Origin: Lepus europaeus
Lineage: Eukaryota; Chordata; Mammalia; Lagomorpha; Leporidae
Direction of reading: 5' to 3'
DNA: 64,000 bases
Assembly (NCBI RefSeq): GCF_033115175.1
Contig: NC_084840.1
Location: 78,941,179 to 79,005,178 of the forward strand
Numbering within the stretch: position 1 is the first letter of the stretch; each line of letters begins with the position of its first letter. The notes under the pieces are model-generated. The model was given only the letters and a program-made list of their open reading frames with translations. It ran no database searches and was not told the origin of the DNA. Below are positions 1-12,600 of this stretch, one piece after another. The translations under genes were made by a program, and so were the position numbers.

Positions 1-3000
1 CTAGAAAATACGAATGTGCAGAACTGGTGTCTCCTTGTGGAACCAATTAGTGTTTCCAAGCACAAAATTAAATGTTCCCTGATAAAAAACACTCAAAACA
101 ATAAAGTCCGTTGATCATATCCAGAAAAAACAAACACAGAGGCTTTCACAATATTTCGGATTGATTTAGCCAAAACACAACCGGATATTTCTGGTTTCAT
201 CCAGTCATATCCGGAAAAACTGCTGTGGAATTCGTATGCACTGGACCGAGAAAATCACAGTAAAAATGGTTTTGGAGAAAAGCAAAGTCTTTTCGTTAGG
301 CAAGTCCATAAAATGTCATCGATACAAACAGAAATATCATGTTTCTTTCCCGCAGTTCCTCTTGCTTTCTCCCTAGAAAATACGAATGTGTAGAGTTGGT
401 GTTCCCATGATGAACCAATTAGTGTTTCAACGGTAAAAAATGAAATGTTCCCTGATAAAAACATTCAAAACCATAAAGTACATGGAAAATATCCAGAAAC
501 ATAAACCCAGAGGCTGTAGCAATATTTCGCATTGAGATAGCCAAAACAAAAGCGGATATTTCTTGTTTCATCTAGGCATATCCGGACAAAGTGGTGTGGA
601 ATTCCTTTGCAATGGACCGAGAAAATCAGAGTAAAAATGGTTTTGGAGAAAAGCAAATTCTTTTCCTTAGGAAAGTAGAGAAAATATCATCTATACAAAC
701 AGAAATATCATATTTTTTTGCCGCAGTTCCTCTGGCTTTCTATTTGAAAATACAAATGTGTAGAGCTGGTGTCTCCATGTGGAACCAATTAGTGTTTCCA
801 AGCACAAATTAAATGTTCCCTCATAAAAACATTCAAAACAATAAAATTCATCGATAATAACCAGAAAATACAAACCCAGAGGCTGTAGCAATATTTCGGA
901 TTGAGTTAGCCAAAACACAACCGGGTATTTCTGGTTGCATCCAATCATATCATGATAAAGTGGTGTGGAATTCGTATGCAATGGACCGAGATAATCACAG
1001 CAAAAATTGTTTTGGAGAAAAGCAAAGTCTTTTCATTAGGGAAGTGCATAAAATGTCATCTATACAAAGAGAAATATCATGTTTGTTTGCCGCAGTTCCT
1101 CTAGCTCTCTCACAAGAAAATACCAATATGTAGAGCTTGTGTCTCCTTGTGGAACCAATTAGTGTTTCCAAGCACAAAATTAAATGTCCCTCAATAAAAA
1201 ACATTCAAAACAATAAAGTCCGTTGATCATATCCAGAAAAAACAAACACAGAGGCTTTCACAATATTTTGGATTGAGTTAGCCAAAACACAACCGGATAT
1301 TTCTGGTTTCATCCAGTCATATCCGGACAAACTGGTGTGGAATTCGTATGCACTGGACCGAGAAAATCACAGTAAAAATGGTTTTGGAGAAAAGCAAAGT
1401 CTTTTCGTTAGGTAAGTCCATAAAATGTCATCAATACAAACAGAAATATCATGTTTCTTTCCCGCAGTTCCTCTCGCTTTCTCCCTAGAAAATACGAATG
1501 TGTAGAGTTGGTGTTCCCATGATGAACCAATTAGTGTTTCAACGGTAAAAAATGAAATGTTCCCTGATAAAAACATTCAAAACCATAAAGTACATGGAAA
1601 ATATCCAGAAACATAAACCCAGAGGCTGTAGCAATATTTCGCATTGAGATAGCCAAAACAAAAGCGGATATTTCTTGTTTCATCTAGGCATATCCGGACA
1701 AAGTGGTGTGGAATTCCTTTGCAATGGACCGAGAAAATCAGAGTAAAATGGTTTTGGAGAAAAGCAAATTCTTTTCCTTAGGAAAGTAGAGAAAATATCA
1801 TCTATACAAACAGAAATATCATATTTTTTTGCCGCAGTTCCTCTGGCTTTCTATTTGAAAATACAAATGTGTAGAGCTGGTGTCTCCATGTGGAACCAAT
1901 TAGTGTTTCCAAGCACAAATTAAATGTTCCCTCATAAAAACATTCAAAACAATAAAATTCATCGATAATATCCAGAAAATACAAACCCAGAGGCTGTAGC
2001 AATATTTCAGATTGAGTTAGCCAAAACACAACCGGGTATTTCTGGTTGCATCCAGTCATATCATGACAAAGTGGTGTGGAATTCGTATGCAATGGACCGA
2101 GAAAATCACAGCAAAAATTGTTTTGGAGAAAAGCAAAGTCTTTTCATTAGGGAAGTGCATAAAATGTCATCTATACAAAGAGAAATATCATGTTTGTTTG
2201 CCGCAGTTCCTCTAGCTCTCTCACAAGAAAATACCAATATGTAGAGCTCATGTCTCCTTGTGGAACCAATTAGTGTTTCCAAGCACAAAATTAAATGTCC
2301 CTCAATAAAAAACATTCAAAACCATAAAGTACGTTGATCATATCCAGAAAAAACAAACACAGAGGCTTTCACAATATTTCGGATTGAGTTAGCCAAAACA
2401 CAACCAGATATTTCTGGTTTCATCCAGTCATATCCGGACAAACTGCTGTGGAATTCGCATGTACTGGACCGAGAAAATCACAGTAAAAATGGTTTTGGAG
2501 AAAAGCAAAGTCTTTTCGTTAGGCAAGTCCATAAAATGTCATCAATAGAAACAGAAATATCATGTTTCTTTCCCGCAGTTCCTCTCGCTTTCTCCCTAGA
2601 AAATACGAATGTGTAGAGTTGGTGTTCCCATGATGAACCAATTAGTGTTTCAACGGTAAAAAATGAAATGTTCCCTGATAAAAACATTCAAAACCATAAA
2701 GTACATGGAAAATATCCAGAAACATAAACCCAGAGGCTGTAGCAATATTTCACATTGAGATAGCCAAAACAAAAGCGGATATTTCTTGTTTCATCTAGGC
2801 ATATCCGGACAAAGTGGTGTGGAATTCCTTTGCAATGGACCGAGAAAATCAGAGTAAAATGGTTTTGGAGAAAAGCAAATTCTTTTCCTTAGGAAAGTAG
2901 AGAAAATATCATCTATACAAACAGAAATATCATATTTTTTTGCCGCAGTTCCTCTGGCTTTCTATTTGAAAATACAAATGTGTAGAGCTGGTGTCTCCAT

Positions 3001-3160
3001 GTGGAACCAATTAGTGTTTCCAAGCACAAATTAAATGTTCCCTCATAAAAACATTCAAAACAATAAAGTTCATCGATAATATCCAGAAAATACAAACCCA
3101 GAGTCTGTAGCAATATCTGGGATTGAGTTAGCCAAACACAGCCGGATATTTCTGGTTTCA
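1..3160. repeat. Homogenised trimeric higher-order repeat block
   Basis: Two complete trimers and most of a third are present (A/B/C monomers at 244/614/984, 1356/1727/2095, 2467/2838). Differences between corresponding monomers are scattered single bases or one-base indels, for example one fewer A after agagtaaa in the second and third B monomers. Homology to the trimer pattern breaks within the monomer that ends near 3180, where a divergent monomer replaces type C. Confidence 0.85.
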
Positions 3161-5438
3161 TCCAGTCATATCCAGTGAACTAGTGTGGAATTATATGCCA
3201 TGAAATGAGGAAATCACAGTAAAAATGGTTTTGGAGAAAATCAAAGTCTTTTCGTTAGGCAAGTGCATAAAATGTCATCTATACAAACAGAAATATCCTG
3301 TTTGTTTGCCTCATTTCCTCTAGCTTTCTCCCTAGAAAATACAAATGTGTAGAGCTGGTGTACCCATGCTGAAGCAATTAGTGTTTCAATGGTACAGAAT
3401 TAAATGTTCCCTAATAAAAACATTCAAAACAATAAATTCCATCGATAATATCTAGAAAACACAAACACAGAGGCTTTCACAATATTTAGGAGTGAGGTAG
3501 CCAAAACACAACCGGATATTTCTGGTTTCATCCAGTGATATCCGGACAAACTGGTGTGGAATCGTATGCAATGGAGCAAGAAAATCACAGTAAAAATGGT
3601 TTTGGAGAAAAGCGAAGTCTTTTTGTTAGGCAAGTGCATAAAATGTCATCTATACAAACAGAAATATCATGTTTGTTTGCCGCAGTTCCTCTAGCTTTCT
3701 CCCTACAATATAAGAATGTGTAGAGGTGGTGTCTCCATGTGGAACCAAATAGTATTTCTACGATACAAAATTAAATGTTCCTAGATAAAATCCCTCAAAA
3801 CAATAAAGTCCTTTCATAATTTGCAGAAAAAACACACACAGGGGGTTTCAAAATATTTCGGATTGAGTTCGCCGAAACACAACCGGATATTTCCGCCTTC
3901 ATCCAGTCATATCCAGTGAACTGGTGTGGATTTCGTATGCAATGGACTGAGAAAATCACAGAAAAAATGGTTGTGGAGAAAAGCAAAGTCTTTTCGTTAG
4001 GTAAGTGAAAAAAATGTCATCTATACAAACAGAAAAATCATGTTTGTTGCCGCAGTTCCTTTAGCTTTCTCCCTAGAAAATACGAATGTGTACACTGGTG
4101 TCTCCATGTGGAACCAATTAGTGTTTCCCAGCACAAAATTAAATGTTCCCTGATAAAAACATTCAAAACAATAAAGCACGTCGATAATTTCCAAAAAACA
4201 CAAACACAGAAGCTGTAGCAATATCTGGGATATAGCAAGCCAAAACATAACCGGATATTTCTTCTTTCATCCAGTCATATCCGGATAAAATCGTGTGGAG
4301 TTCATATGCCTTGGACCGAGAAAATCACAGTAAAAATGGTTTTTGAGAAAAGCATAGTCTTTTCTTCAGGCAAGTGCAAAAACTATAATCGATACAAATA
4401 GAAATATCATGTTTGTTTGCCGCAGTTATTCTATATTTCTCCCTAGAAAATACGAATGTGTAGAGCTGGTGTCTCCATGTGGAACCAATTAGTGTTTCAA
4501 AGCACAAAATTAAATGTTCCTTGAAAAAAATATTCAAAACCATAAAGTCCGTTCATAATATCCAGAAAAAGCAAACACAGAGGTTTTCACAATATTTCAG
4601 ATTGAGTTAGCCAAAACACAACCGGATATTTCTGGTTTCATCCAGCCATATCTGGACAAAGTTGTGTGGAATTTGTATGCAATGGACAGAGAAAATCACA
4701 GTAAAAATGATTTTGGAGAAATGCGAAGTCTTTTGGTTAGGCAAGTGCTTAAAATGTCATCTATACAAACAGAAATATCATGTTTCTTTGCCGCAGTTCC
4801 TCTAGCTTTCTACCTAGAAAATACGAATGTGTAGAGCTGGTGTCTCCATGTGGAACCAATTAGTGTTTCTACGGTACAAAATTAAATATTGCCTGATAAA
4901 ATCATTCAAAACAATAAAGTCCATTTGTAATATCCTGAAAACACAAACACAGAGGCTGTAGCAATATATGAGATTGATTAGCCGAAACACAACTGGATAT
5001 TTCTGGTTTCATCCAGTCATATCCGGACAAAGTGGTGTGGAATTCGTATGCAATGGACCGAGAAAATCACAGTAAAAATGGTTTTGGAGAAAAGCAAAGT
5101 CTTTTCGTTAAGCAAGTGCATAAAATGTCATCTATACAAACAGAAATATCACGTTGGTTTGCCACAGTTCCTCTAGATTTCTCCCTAGAAAATACGAATG
5201 TGTAGAGCTGGTGTCTCCATGTGGAACCAATTAGTGTTTCCCAACACAAAATTAAATATTCCCTGATAAAAACATTCAAAACAATAAAGCACGTCGATAA
5301 TATCCAAAAAACACAAACACAGAGGCTGTAGCAATATCTGGGATATAGCAAGCCAAAACATAACCGGATATTTCTGGTATCATCCAGTCATATCCGGACA
5401 AAATGGGGTGGAATTCCTATGCAATGGACCGAGAAAAT
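1..5438. repeat. Tandem satellite array, ~370-bp monomers in ~1,111-bp trimers
   Basis: A recurring landmark (gaccgagaaaatcac followed by a gttttggagaaaagc-like stretch) falls at about 244, 614, 984, 1356, 1727, 2095, 2467, 2838, 3202, 3574, 3945, 4313, 4685, 5056 and 5427, so monomers are 364-372 bp. Up to about 3.1 kb, three monomer types (marked by ttttcgttagg, ttttccttagg and ttttcattagg) repeat in fixed order, and units 1,111-1,112 bp apart are nearly identical. From about 3.2 kb the monomers are more diverged but still resemble the one three positions away. Minus-strand reading frames of 60-96 residues recur with the same period and are translations of the repeat, not genes. Satellites near this monomer length are known from rabbit centromeric DNA, but I could not compare sequences. 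The array continues beyond the left edge. Confidence 0.95.
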
Positions 5439-5638
5439 NNNNNNNNNNNNNNNNNNNNNNNNNNNNNNNNNNNNNNNNNNNNNNNNNNNNNNNNNNNNNN
5501 NNNNNNNNNNNNNNNNNNNNNNNNNNNNNNNNNNNNNNNNNNNNNNNNNNNNNNNNNNNNNNNNNNNNNNNNNNNNNNNNNNNNNNNNNNNNNNNNNNNN
5601 NNNNNNNNNNNNNNNNNNNNNNNNNNNNNNNNNNNNNN
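5439..5638. other. Assembly gap (200 N)
   Basis: Exactly 200 undetermined bases sit at the right end of the satellite array. The round length suggests a placeholder, so the true distance and even the adjacency of the flanks are unknown. Confidence 0.99.
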
Positions 5639-5754
5639 TCTTTGAGATCTTATCCAAGAAGTCATCGTGTTACATAAATAATTTGAAGAGTTTCCCCCTA
5701 TATTTTCTTTCAGAAAGTTCAGAGCCAGAGATTCAAATCTCAAATTAATTCTAT

Positions 5755-6015
5755 AGTAATCCAACAGTATTTTTTCACTTTGTGTTGCTATGTGAGGGCA
5801 AACTGTTGAAATCTTTATATATACTAAACTGATTTTCTGTATACAAAGAGAATTGAAAATGAATCTTGATGGGAATATAAGGGGGGAGAGTGAGTGGGAA
5901 AGGGGAGGGTTGAGGGTGGGGGGAAAGTTGTTGGGGGGGAAGCTTTTGTAATACATAAGCTGTACTTTGGAAATTTATATTCATTAAATAAAACAATTTA
6001 AAAAATGTTTTTTTT
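5755..6015 (+). mobile_element. Rabbit-type L1 3' end, severely 5'-truncated
   Basis: The run of cactttgtgttgctatg, gcaaactgttgaaatc, a G-rich purine tract (5880-5940), aagctgtactttgg and atattcattaaataaa is the same tail seen at 6838, 40.2 kb and 60.2 kb. It is the last ~250 bp of the element and lies inside the older minus-strand L1. Confidence 0.85.
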
Positions 6016-6100
6016 AAAAAAAGAGGTTACTATTTTAAAAAAAATTTAGGTTTTTGATCCACCTTGAGTTGATCTTGTATATAATGAGAGGTTAATACCA

Positions 6101-6128
6101 TACACACACACGTACACACACACACACT
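6101..6128. repeat. (AC)n microsatellite
   Basis: A short, slightly interrupted run of AC dinucleotides within old L1 sequence. Confidence 0.9.
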
Positions 6129-6379
6129 TTAGTTTTGCAAGAACTGTTTATTGAAAAGACTACACTTTTTTAATGTATATTCTATGGAATTTTGGTCAAA
6201 AATCAGTTGCCTGAATGTATATGAAGTAATTTCTGGACACTTTATTTTCTACAATTGATCTATTTGACAATTTTATGTTATTACTGAAACTTTGTAATAT
6301 GCTTTGAATCAGGTACTATGATGCCTCAACCTTTATTGAAAAATGAAATGACACAGATTTCTAGGTATAAGATCAATAT

Positions 6380-6665
6380 AGGGCTTGTCATTGTGGCATA
6401 TCATGTAAAGCTACTGCCTGCAAAGCCAGCATTCCATATGGGCACCAGTTTGAGTCCTGGTACCTCCACTTCTGATCCAGCTCCCTGCTAACAGCCTGGG
6501 AAAGCTGTGGAAGATGCCCCATGTTCTTGGGTCCCTGAACCCATGTGGGAGACCAGAAGTTCCTGGTTTCTGGCTGCTCTGGCCTGGCCTAGTTTAGTTG
6601 TTGCAGCCATTTGGGGAGTGAAGCAGTAGAGGAAGATTCTCTCTCTCAAGCAATAGATGGAAGAT

Positions 6666-6703
<38 letters not shown>

Positions 6704-6735
6704 ACTCTGTCTTTCAATTAATAAAGAAGAAATTT
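6380..6735 (+). mobile_element. C-SINE, plus, with (CT)n expansion
   Basis: The copy runs from gggcttgtcattgtggc through the B-box-like ccagtttgagtcctgg and the gatccagctccctgc core to a tail with a pure CT run at 6671-6702 and a degenerate A-rich end. The head and B box mark it as an older, diverged copy. Confidence 0.9.
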
Positions 6736-6800
6736 AAAATTATTTTAAGAGATATCTATCTATATATAATCAACAGAATTGCTGTGTGCAAAGAAGACAC

Positions 6801-9800
6801 AAATAGGAAACAATTTTTTTCCCATTGTTATATTTTTCTTTTTTTTTAACTTTTATTTAATGAATATAAATTTCCAGTGTACAGCTTATGGATTACAATG
6901 GCTTCCCCCTCCCATAACTTCCCTCCCACCCGCAACCCTCCCCTCTCCCGCTCCCTCTCCCCTTCCATTTGCATCAAGATTCATTTTCAATTCTCTTTAT
7001 ATACAGAAGATCAATTTAGTATAAAGATTTCAACAGTTTGCACCCACATAGAAACACAAAGTGAAACATACTATTTGAGTACTAGTTATAGCATTAAATC
7101 AAAATGTACAGCACATTAAGGACAGAGATCCCACATGAGGAGCAAGTGCACAGTGGCTCCTGTTGTTGACCCAACAAATTGACACTCTAGTTTATGGCGC
7201 CAGTAACCACCCTAGGCTGTCGTCATGAGTTGCCAAGGCTATGGAAGCCTTCCAAGTTTGCCGACTCTGATCATATTTAGACAAGGTCATAAAAGACAGA
7301 GTGAGGATAGTAACCAATGATCCTAAGAGTGGCATTTACCAGGTTTGAACAATTATACAGCATTAAGTGGGGAAGAGGACCATCAGTACACACAGGTTGG
7401 GAGTAGAGCCATTGGTGGTAGAGTAGAGGTTATGCTTACGAAGGAATGAGGCCCAAGTAAGCTAGACAGGGTCTAGAACAAAGGATAGAGTCATTATTAG
7501 AGGAGCTAAGAAAGGTGCTGTCTAAGCTACAATTAAGTTTTCTGATTGAGAGGCAAATAGAACCTGATAGAAGGGGCTTGATAATAATCTGTTGGGCTTT
7601 AGGCCTTGTAAGTTAAGAGGCCCAGACCTACCTATCTCTTCACATGGGGTATATCCTAAGGGAGGTGTGAACCTCCTAGGGGAAGGCACTCTGTTGACTT
7701 TCATTACTTGGCTGGGCTGGGAGGAGAGCTGGCCAGGTAAAGGCAGGGGGCATCTCTAACAAGAAATTTACAGTTCTGCCTGCAATGTTGCTGACCCTAC
7801 TTAACCATCCCCTCAGCTGCAGTGGTCACTTTGGAAGTTGGGCTGAGTGAAGGGCTTTTCAGCTTAGAGCCAATAAGATCTGTGGCTCTGACCTGGGCAT
7901 CCTTCGACTCCAGGGCAGGTCCATTTCCAGTGATCCAACTCTTGGCAGAGCTGCCAGGACTCTTCACAAGCTGACTTCTGCTGAAGCCCATGCTTACCAC
8001 ATTGAAAGCCACTGCAGTGGACTGGCCTGTTGGGTCTCCTTGAGGGCAGATCACTGTACAGATCAGCCATTAATAGGCCTGCCACCCATTGCTTCTGATG
8101 CCTAGCTTTCTTTTCCTCCTGGTTTGTGTTAAAGTAGACCAGAGGATGCAAGTCAAGGGAGTGCTCAAGTCCCATCTCTAATCTTCGGTGGCCTGAACTA
8201 CAAGTCTCTATTCACAGGCATGTTCTGTAGTAGTTTTTCTAAGGTAGACAATGCCCATGAGGAAAATTATATTCTCGCTTAAAAACTTTCTTTCCCTTTT
8301 GTCTGAAAGGGAGGTTTTTTCTGCTTACTGTATACTTTGCTGATGGCGAAGTGAATCTAGGTATGAGATTATTATTTAAGTTCTTATTTTGGCTATGCTA
8401 TTACAGAAAAATGTTAGCCATCTCTTTTATAAGGTCTAAAGATTAAATTGTGCGTCCTACAGATTCCTTCATAATAGAATTAGTTTCCTACCTTGAAGAG
8501 AATAGAGAAATGAAAGAACAAGTTGGGCTTAGAATAGAGAAATGAGGGAGCAAGTCCTAGATCGCTTGCTGACAATAGCAATATCACATGAATACTTAGC
8601 AAACAGTTTCAACCATTAGATAACAACTTAAGAAAACATTTACCAGAAGGTCCAATGCCTTCTACAAATTTTAAGAATCATGTATTTGAAAACACCTCTT
8701 AAATATCTAACATGGTGTAGCTTGTTTAACCAGTAAACTTAAGCACAACCATATAAAATGTTTTTAGTTTCTTTCTACCAACAAGTTTAAAACATATGAT
8801 ACACAGATTCAGGTCACACAAATTAAAATGTATCTTTCATTGATTTTAGCAGCTTAAATTTATGGACAATCTTATCTATAAGCCATTTAAAATAAAACTC
8901 TTAATAAAATTTCCCCATGTGGACATACAATATGTACACACATATAACATAGCATAGTAGACCAATATAGCAATTTTAATAATAGCTTTTAAAATCTTTA
9001 ACTCTTTTTGTAGATTGCCAATTGATTTGAATTGCTTTTTGTTTTTAGTAACCTCAGTTAACCATACTTTCAGTTGGTACTGTTAATACATTATTGGCTT
9101 CATCTGTTTACAGAGCCATCCCAAAGTACTGAATACAGTAGAAGTGGCTGGAAAAAGTCCATAGGAACCTATAGGAGGACAGCTACACACAGAACCAACA
9201 ACACTTTAGTTTTATGAGCAGCACATCATATATAACTGTGGATGACAAAAGACTTTGTCGCCATGTTTAAAATTATAAACTCATCAACCAACAAGAGGCA
9301 CTTGCTTACTTCACAGTATTTTTGAAAGCACCTGTAGGATTTTACAAGTATAAATACCCTTTAGGCCTCTGGGGCTTTCTCATTAAGATAACTATCATGT
9401 CTAGTATCACAAGATCATTAGACTTTTTAATTCTCAAACATTTGTATTAATAGCATTTTCCATTATAGAAACTTAAAAGTTGGTACCACGTCACATCTTG
9501 ACAGTACTTCTAATATAATCCAAATAGCCTGATTAGTCGGTGTCTCTATAAGATGAGAGACATAGGTCCTTCGATTTTTTCAGTTGGGCCCAAACTGGAA
9601 AAACCAAAGTCCAGGATTTACTGGAAATTTGAGAGACCAGATTGTTTGAAACTTTGATTTTTTGAATGCCTGTCAAGAATGACAAGAAGGCTCAAAATCC
9701 AAAATATCTGGTTGAAATAAGATTCTTTAAAATCATGACATAATATAGACCAAATTTGATCATTGTTACAGGTGATTATTCAAATCTTTGAAAATAAGCA

Positions 9801-9992
9801 CATATTTCAATAACCCATAGCTCTTAATAAAAATTCAGCTGTTTTTGAACAATTAGAATTTAACAGACATCAAGAGAACATAATAGATTACTTTAACACA
9901 TTGCTTTAACAGAGCATCAGAGTTTAATTCTATGTCAAAGAGAAATTGAGCTTCCTGTGATCTTTTGCTGTGAGGAAATAGGAAACAATTTT
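6801..9992 (-). mobile_element. TSD-flanked L1-tail insertion, minus strand, ~3.16 kb
   Basis: The same 17 bases, aaataggaaacaatttt, occur at 6801-6817 and 9976-9992 and bracket the insert. Read on the minus strand the element ends with the rabbit L1 3' signature (purine-rich tract at 6900-6965, ATTCATTAAATAAAAG, then an A-rich tail), and the insertion site on that strand is TTT/AAAA, the L1 endonuclease preference. Despite 3.1 kb of body I find no ORF2 similarity; the longest minus-strand frames are 103 and 85 residues (7864-8175, 7797-8054). The body is therefore either an unusually long L1 3'-UTR or a non-autonomous element using an L1 tail. The last 1.28 kb is shared with the copy at 39.15-40.43 kb. 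Confidence 0.85.
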
Positions 9993-10483
9993 AAAGGACA
10001 CAGACTAGAAAATGAATACCCATAAGATAAATGAAACAAGGAAGGACTAATCTTTGTAATATCTTCAAGTGTTATTTTAAAAAAAATCTACAGTAGTACA
10101 TAATTCCTATCAGCTTGTTTGACAAAGATTTAAAATGAAGTTTGACAAAACATTGTGTTTTCATCAAAACTGATACAGGCATTTCTCTTTTGCAATTTTA
10201 GCTCCCACATATAAAAGAGAACCTGTGGTATTTGTCTTTCTGTGTCTATCCAGCATGTATTTGTTTTTGTTTTTGCTTTTTTGCTCAAGTTTACTTTGGC
10301 TTTTCTGGGTATTTTTTTCATACATATTTTTGGATTGTTTTTCTACTTCTATAAAGAATATCATTGGTATAATGACAGGGACTGAATTGAATGTATACTT
10401 AAGATGCTATAGATTCTTAACAATAATAAATCTTACAATCCATGAGCAAGAAATAGCTTCACATTTTTATGTCCTTGATTATT

Positions 10484-10802
10484 TCTTTTTTTTTTGACAG
10501 GCAGAGTTAGACAGTGAGAGAGAGAAACAGAGAGGTCTTCCTTCCATTGGTTCACCCATGAAATGGCTGCTATGGCTGGCACTCTGTGCCAATCTGAAGC
10601 CAGGAGCCAGGTGCTTCCTCCTGGTCTCCCATACAGGCACAGGGCCCAAGCACTTGGGCCATCCTACACTGCCTCCCTGGGCCACAACAGAGAGCTGGAC
10701 TGGAAGAAGAGCAACCAGGATGGAACCCGGCACCCCAACAAGGACTGGGCTGCCGGCGCCGCAGGTGGAGTATTAGCCTAGTGTGCCGCGCTGCCAGCCA
10801 TC
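10484..10802 (-). mobile_element. C-SINE, minus, young-type
   Basis: It begins with a T run and gacaggcagagttagac and ends gccgcgctgccagcc. Flanks cttgattatttctt and cttgatgatttctt are a slightly mutated TSD. It interrupts L1 ORF2. Confidence 0.95.
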
Positions 10803-11096
10803 TTGATGATTTCTTTCATCAATATTTTATAAATTTTATTTTAGAGATATTTCATTTCTTTGGTTAAATTTATTTCTAAATATTGGATTGTGTTTGTGAC
10901 TATTGTTAATGGGATTTCAAATCTGATGTCTCTTTCAGTGAGATCATTGTTGGTACATAAAAATCCTACTGTTTTGGTTTGCTCACATTGTAACTGTGAT
11001 TTCACTGAACTGATTTATAAGTTCTAACAGCTTTTTGGTGTAGTGCTTAATTTTCATCCAGGTACAACATCATGTAATCTGCAAATGTTGATTTTA

Positions 11097-11414
11097 AAAG
11101 TTTATTTATTTATTTGAAAGGCAATTACATAGAGGGTAAGGCATAGAAAGAGAAATATTCCATCTATTTGTTCACTCCCCAAATGGCTGCAACAACCAGG
11201 CCTGGGTCAGGCTGAAGCCAGGAGCTAGAGATTTATCCAGGTCTCGAACATGGATGCAGGGGCCCAAACACTTGGTCCATCCTCTGCTGCTTTCCCAGTT
11301 GCATCTGTAGAGAGGTGGATCTTGAGTGGAGCATTCAAGAATCCAACTGGTGACCATCTGGGATGCTCATGCTGCAGGTGGTGGCTTTACCCACTATGCC
11401 ATGGAGCTGGTCCC
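11097..11414 (-). mobile_element. C-SINE, minus, old-type
   Basis: The tail tttatttatttatttgaaagg at the left and the head ccatggagctggtcc at the right bound a diverged copy lying within the L1. Confidence 0.9.
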
Positions 11415-11991
11415 AAATATGGCTATTTTGACTTCCTACTTTCCAATTTTAATTACCTTATTTCTTTTCCCTCCCAAAATGCCCTTGCTAGTACTTCCAA
11501 CAATATATTTAATGAGACTGGTGAAAAGTGGACATTTTTCTCTTGATCCATATCTGAAAGGAAGTGATTTCTGCTTTATACTTTTCAGTATAAAAGTAGC
11601 TGTCTTATAAAGGCTTTATAATTTTGAGATATGTTCCTTTTAACCTAATTTGTAGAGGATTTTTTTTAATTATAGAGATATTCGATTTTATCCATTGCCT
11701 TCTGTGTCAGTTAAAATGATCACATGATTTTTTCCCTCATTCTGTTGATGTGATTTATGAGGTTTGTTGATTTGCAAATGTTGAATCACCCTTGCATCTT
11801 TAGATGAAATCAAACTTACTGTTATGTATAATCACTGGTGTAGTTTTGGATTTGGTTTGCTAGTGTTTTGTTGAAAACTTCTGCATTTATGTTTATCAAG
11901 CATACTGGTCTGTAGTTTTATTTTTTGTGTTGTGTCTTTGGTTTTGGTATTGGTAATGTCAGCTTGGTGAAAAGTATTTTATAGTTTTCTT

Positions 11992-12342
11992 TTTAAAAAT
12001 ATTTATTTTCTTGAAAGGAAGTTACAGAGAGGCATAGGGAGAGGGTAAGATCAATAGTGAAAGTGAGAGTGAGCAAGAGAGTCTTCCATCCATTGGTTCA
12101 CTTCCCAAATGGCTGCAATGGCGAGAACTGATCCAATACAAAGACAGGAGCCAGGAGCTTCTTCTAAGTTTCCCACATGGGTACAGGTGTCCAAGGACTT
12201 GGGCCATCTTCTGCTGCTTTCCCAGGCCATTAGCTGAGGGCTAGATCTGAAGTGCAGCAGTCAGACTTCAAACTGGTGCCCATGTGGGATCCTGGCACTC
12301 AGGCCATGGCTTTACTCGCTCCTGCCACAGTGCTGGCACCTT
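11992..12342 (-). mobile_element. C-SINE, minus, old-type
   Basis: Left end tttaaaaatatttatt with cttgaaaggaagttac; right end ccacagtgctggcacc. It is diverged and inserted in L1 ORF2. Confidence 0.9.
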
Positions 12343-12600
12343 ACAGTTTTGTATTCTTTAAAATATTTTGAAATAATTTGAAGAGTATTAGAGTTATTCC
12401 CCTTTTAAATTTTTTATAGAATTTAGGGATTTCTTTAATGGGAAACTTTTATTAATTAATACTTCAGTAGTATTTCTTCCTATGGCCTGTTTATATTTTC
12501 TATATCTCCTGTGTTTAATCTTGGTATGTTATACATATTCAGGAATTTATCCATTTCCTTGAGGATTTTCAACTTGTTTACACACAGTTGTTCATAGCAG

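Noticed and set aside
255-5351. Repeated minus-strand frames of 60-96 residues with a shared cysteine/serine-rich pattern
   Set aside because: They recur every ~370 or ~1,111 bp with the satellite and have no independent start or conservation; they are translations of the repeat.
1-5438. CENP-B box in the satellite
   Set aside because: Candidate TTCG words (ttttcgttagg, atttcggattgag, attcgtatgc) lack the required downstream A and CGGG at the right spacing; no match to the TTCGNNNNANNCGGG core was found by eye.
1-5438. CRISPR array
   Set aside because: The repeat units are full ~370-bp monomers without unique spacers, in a mammalian genome.
5388-5956. Frames up to 179 residues crossing the N gap
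   Set aside because: They are open only because N codons are not stops.
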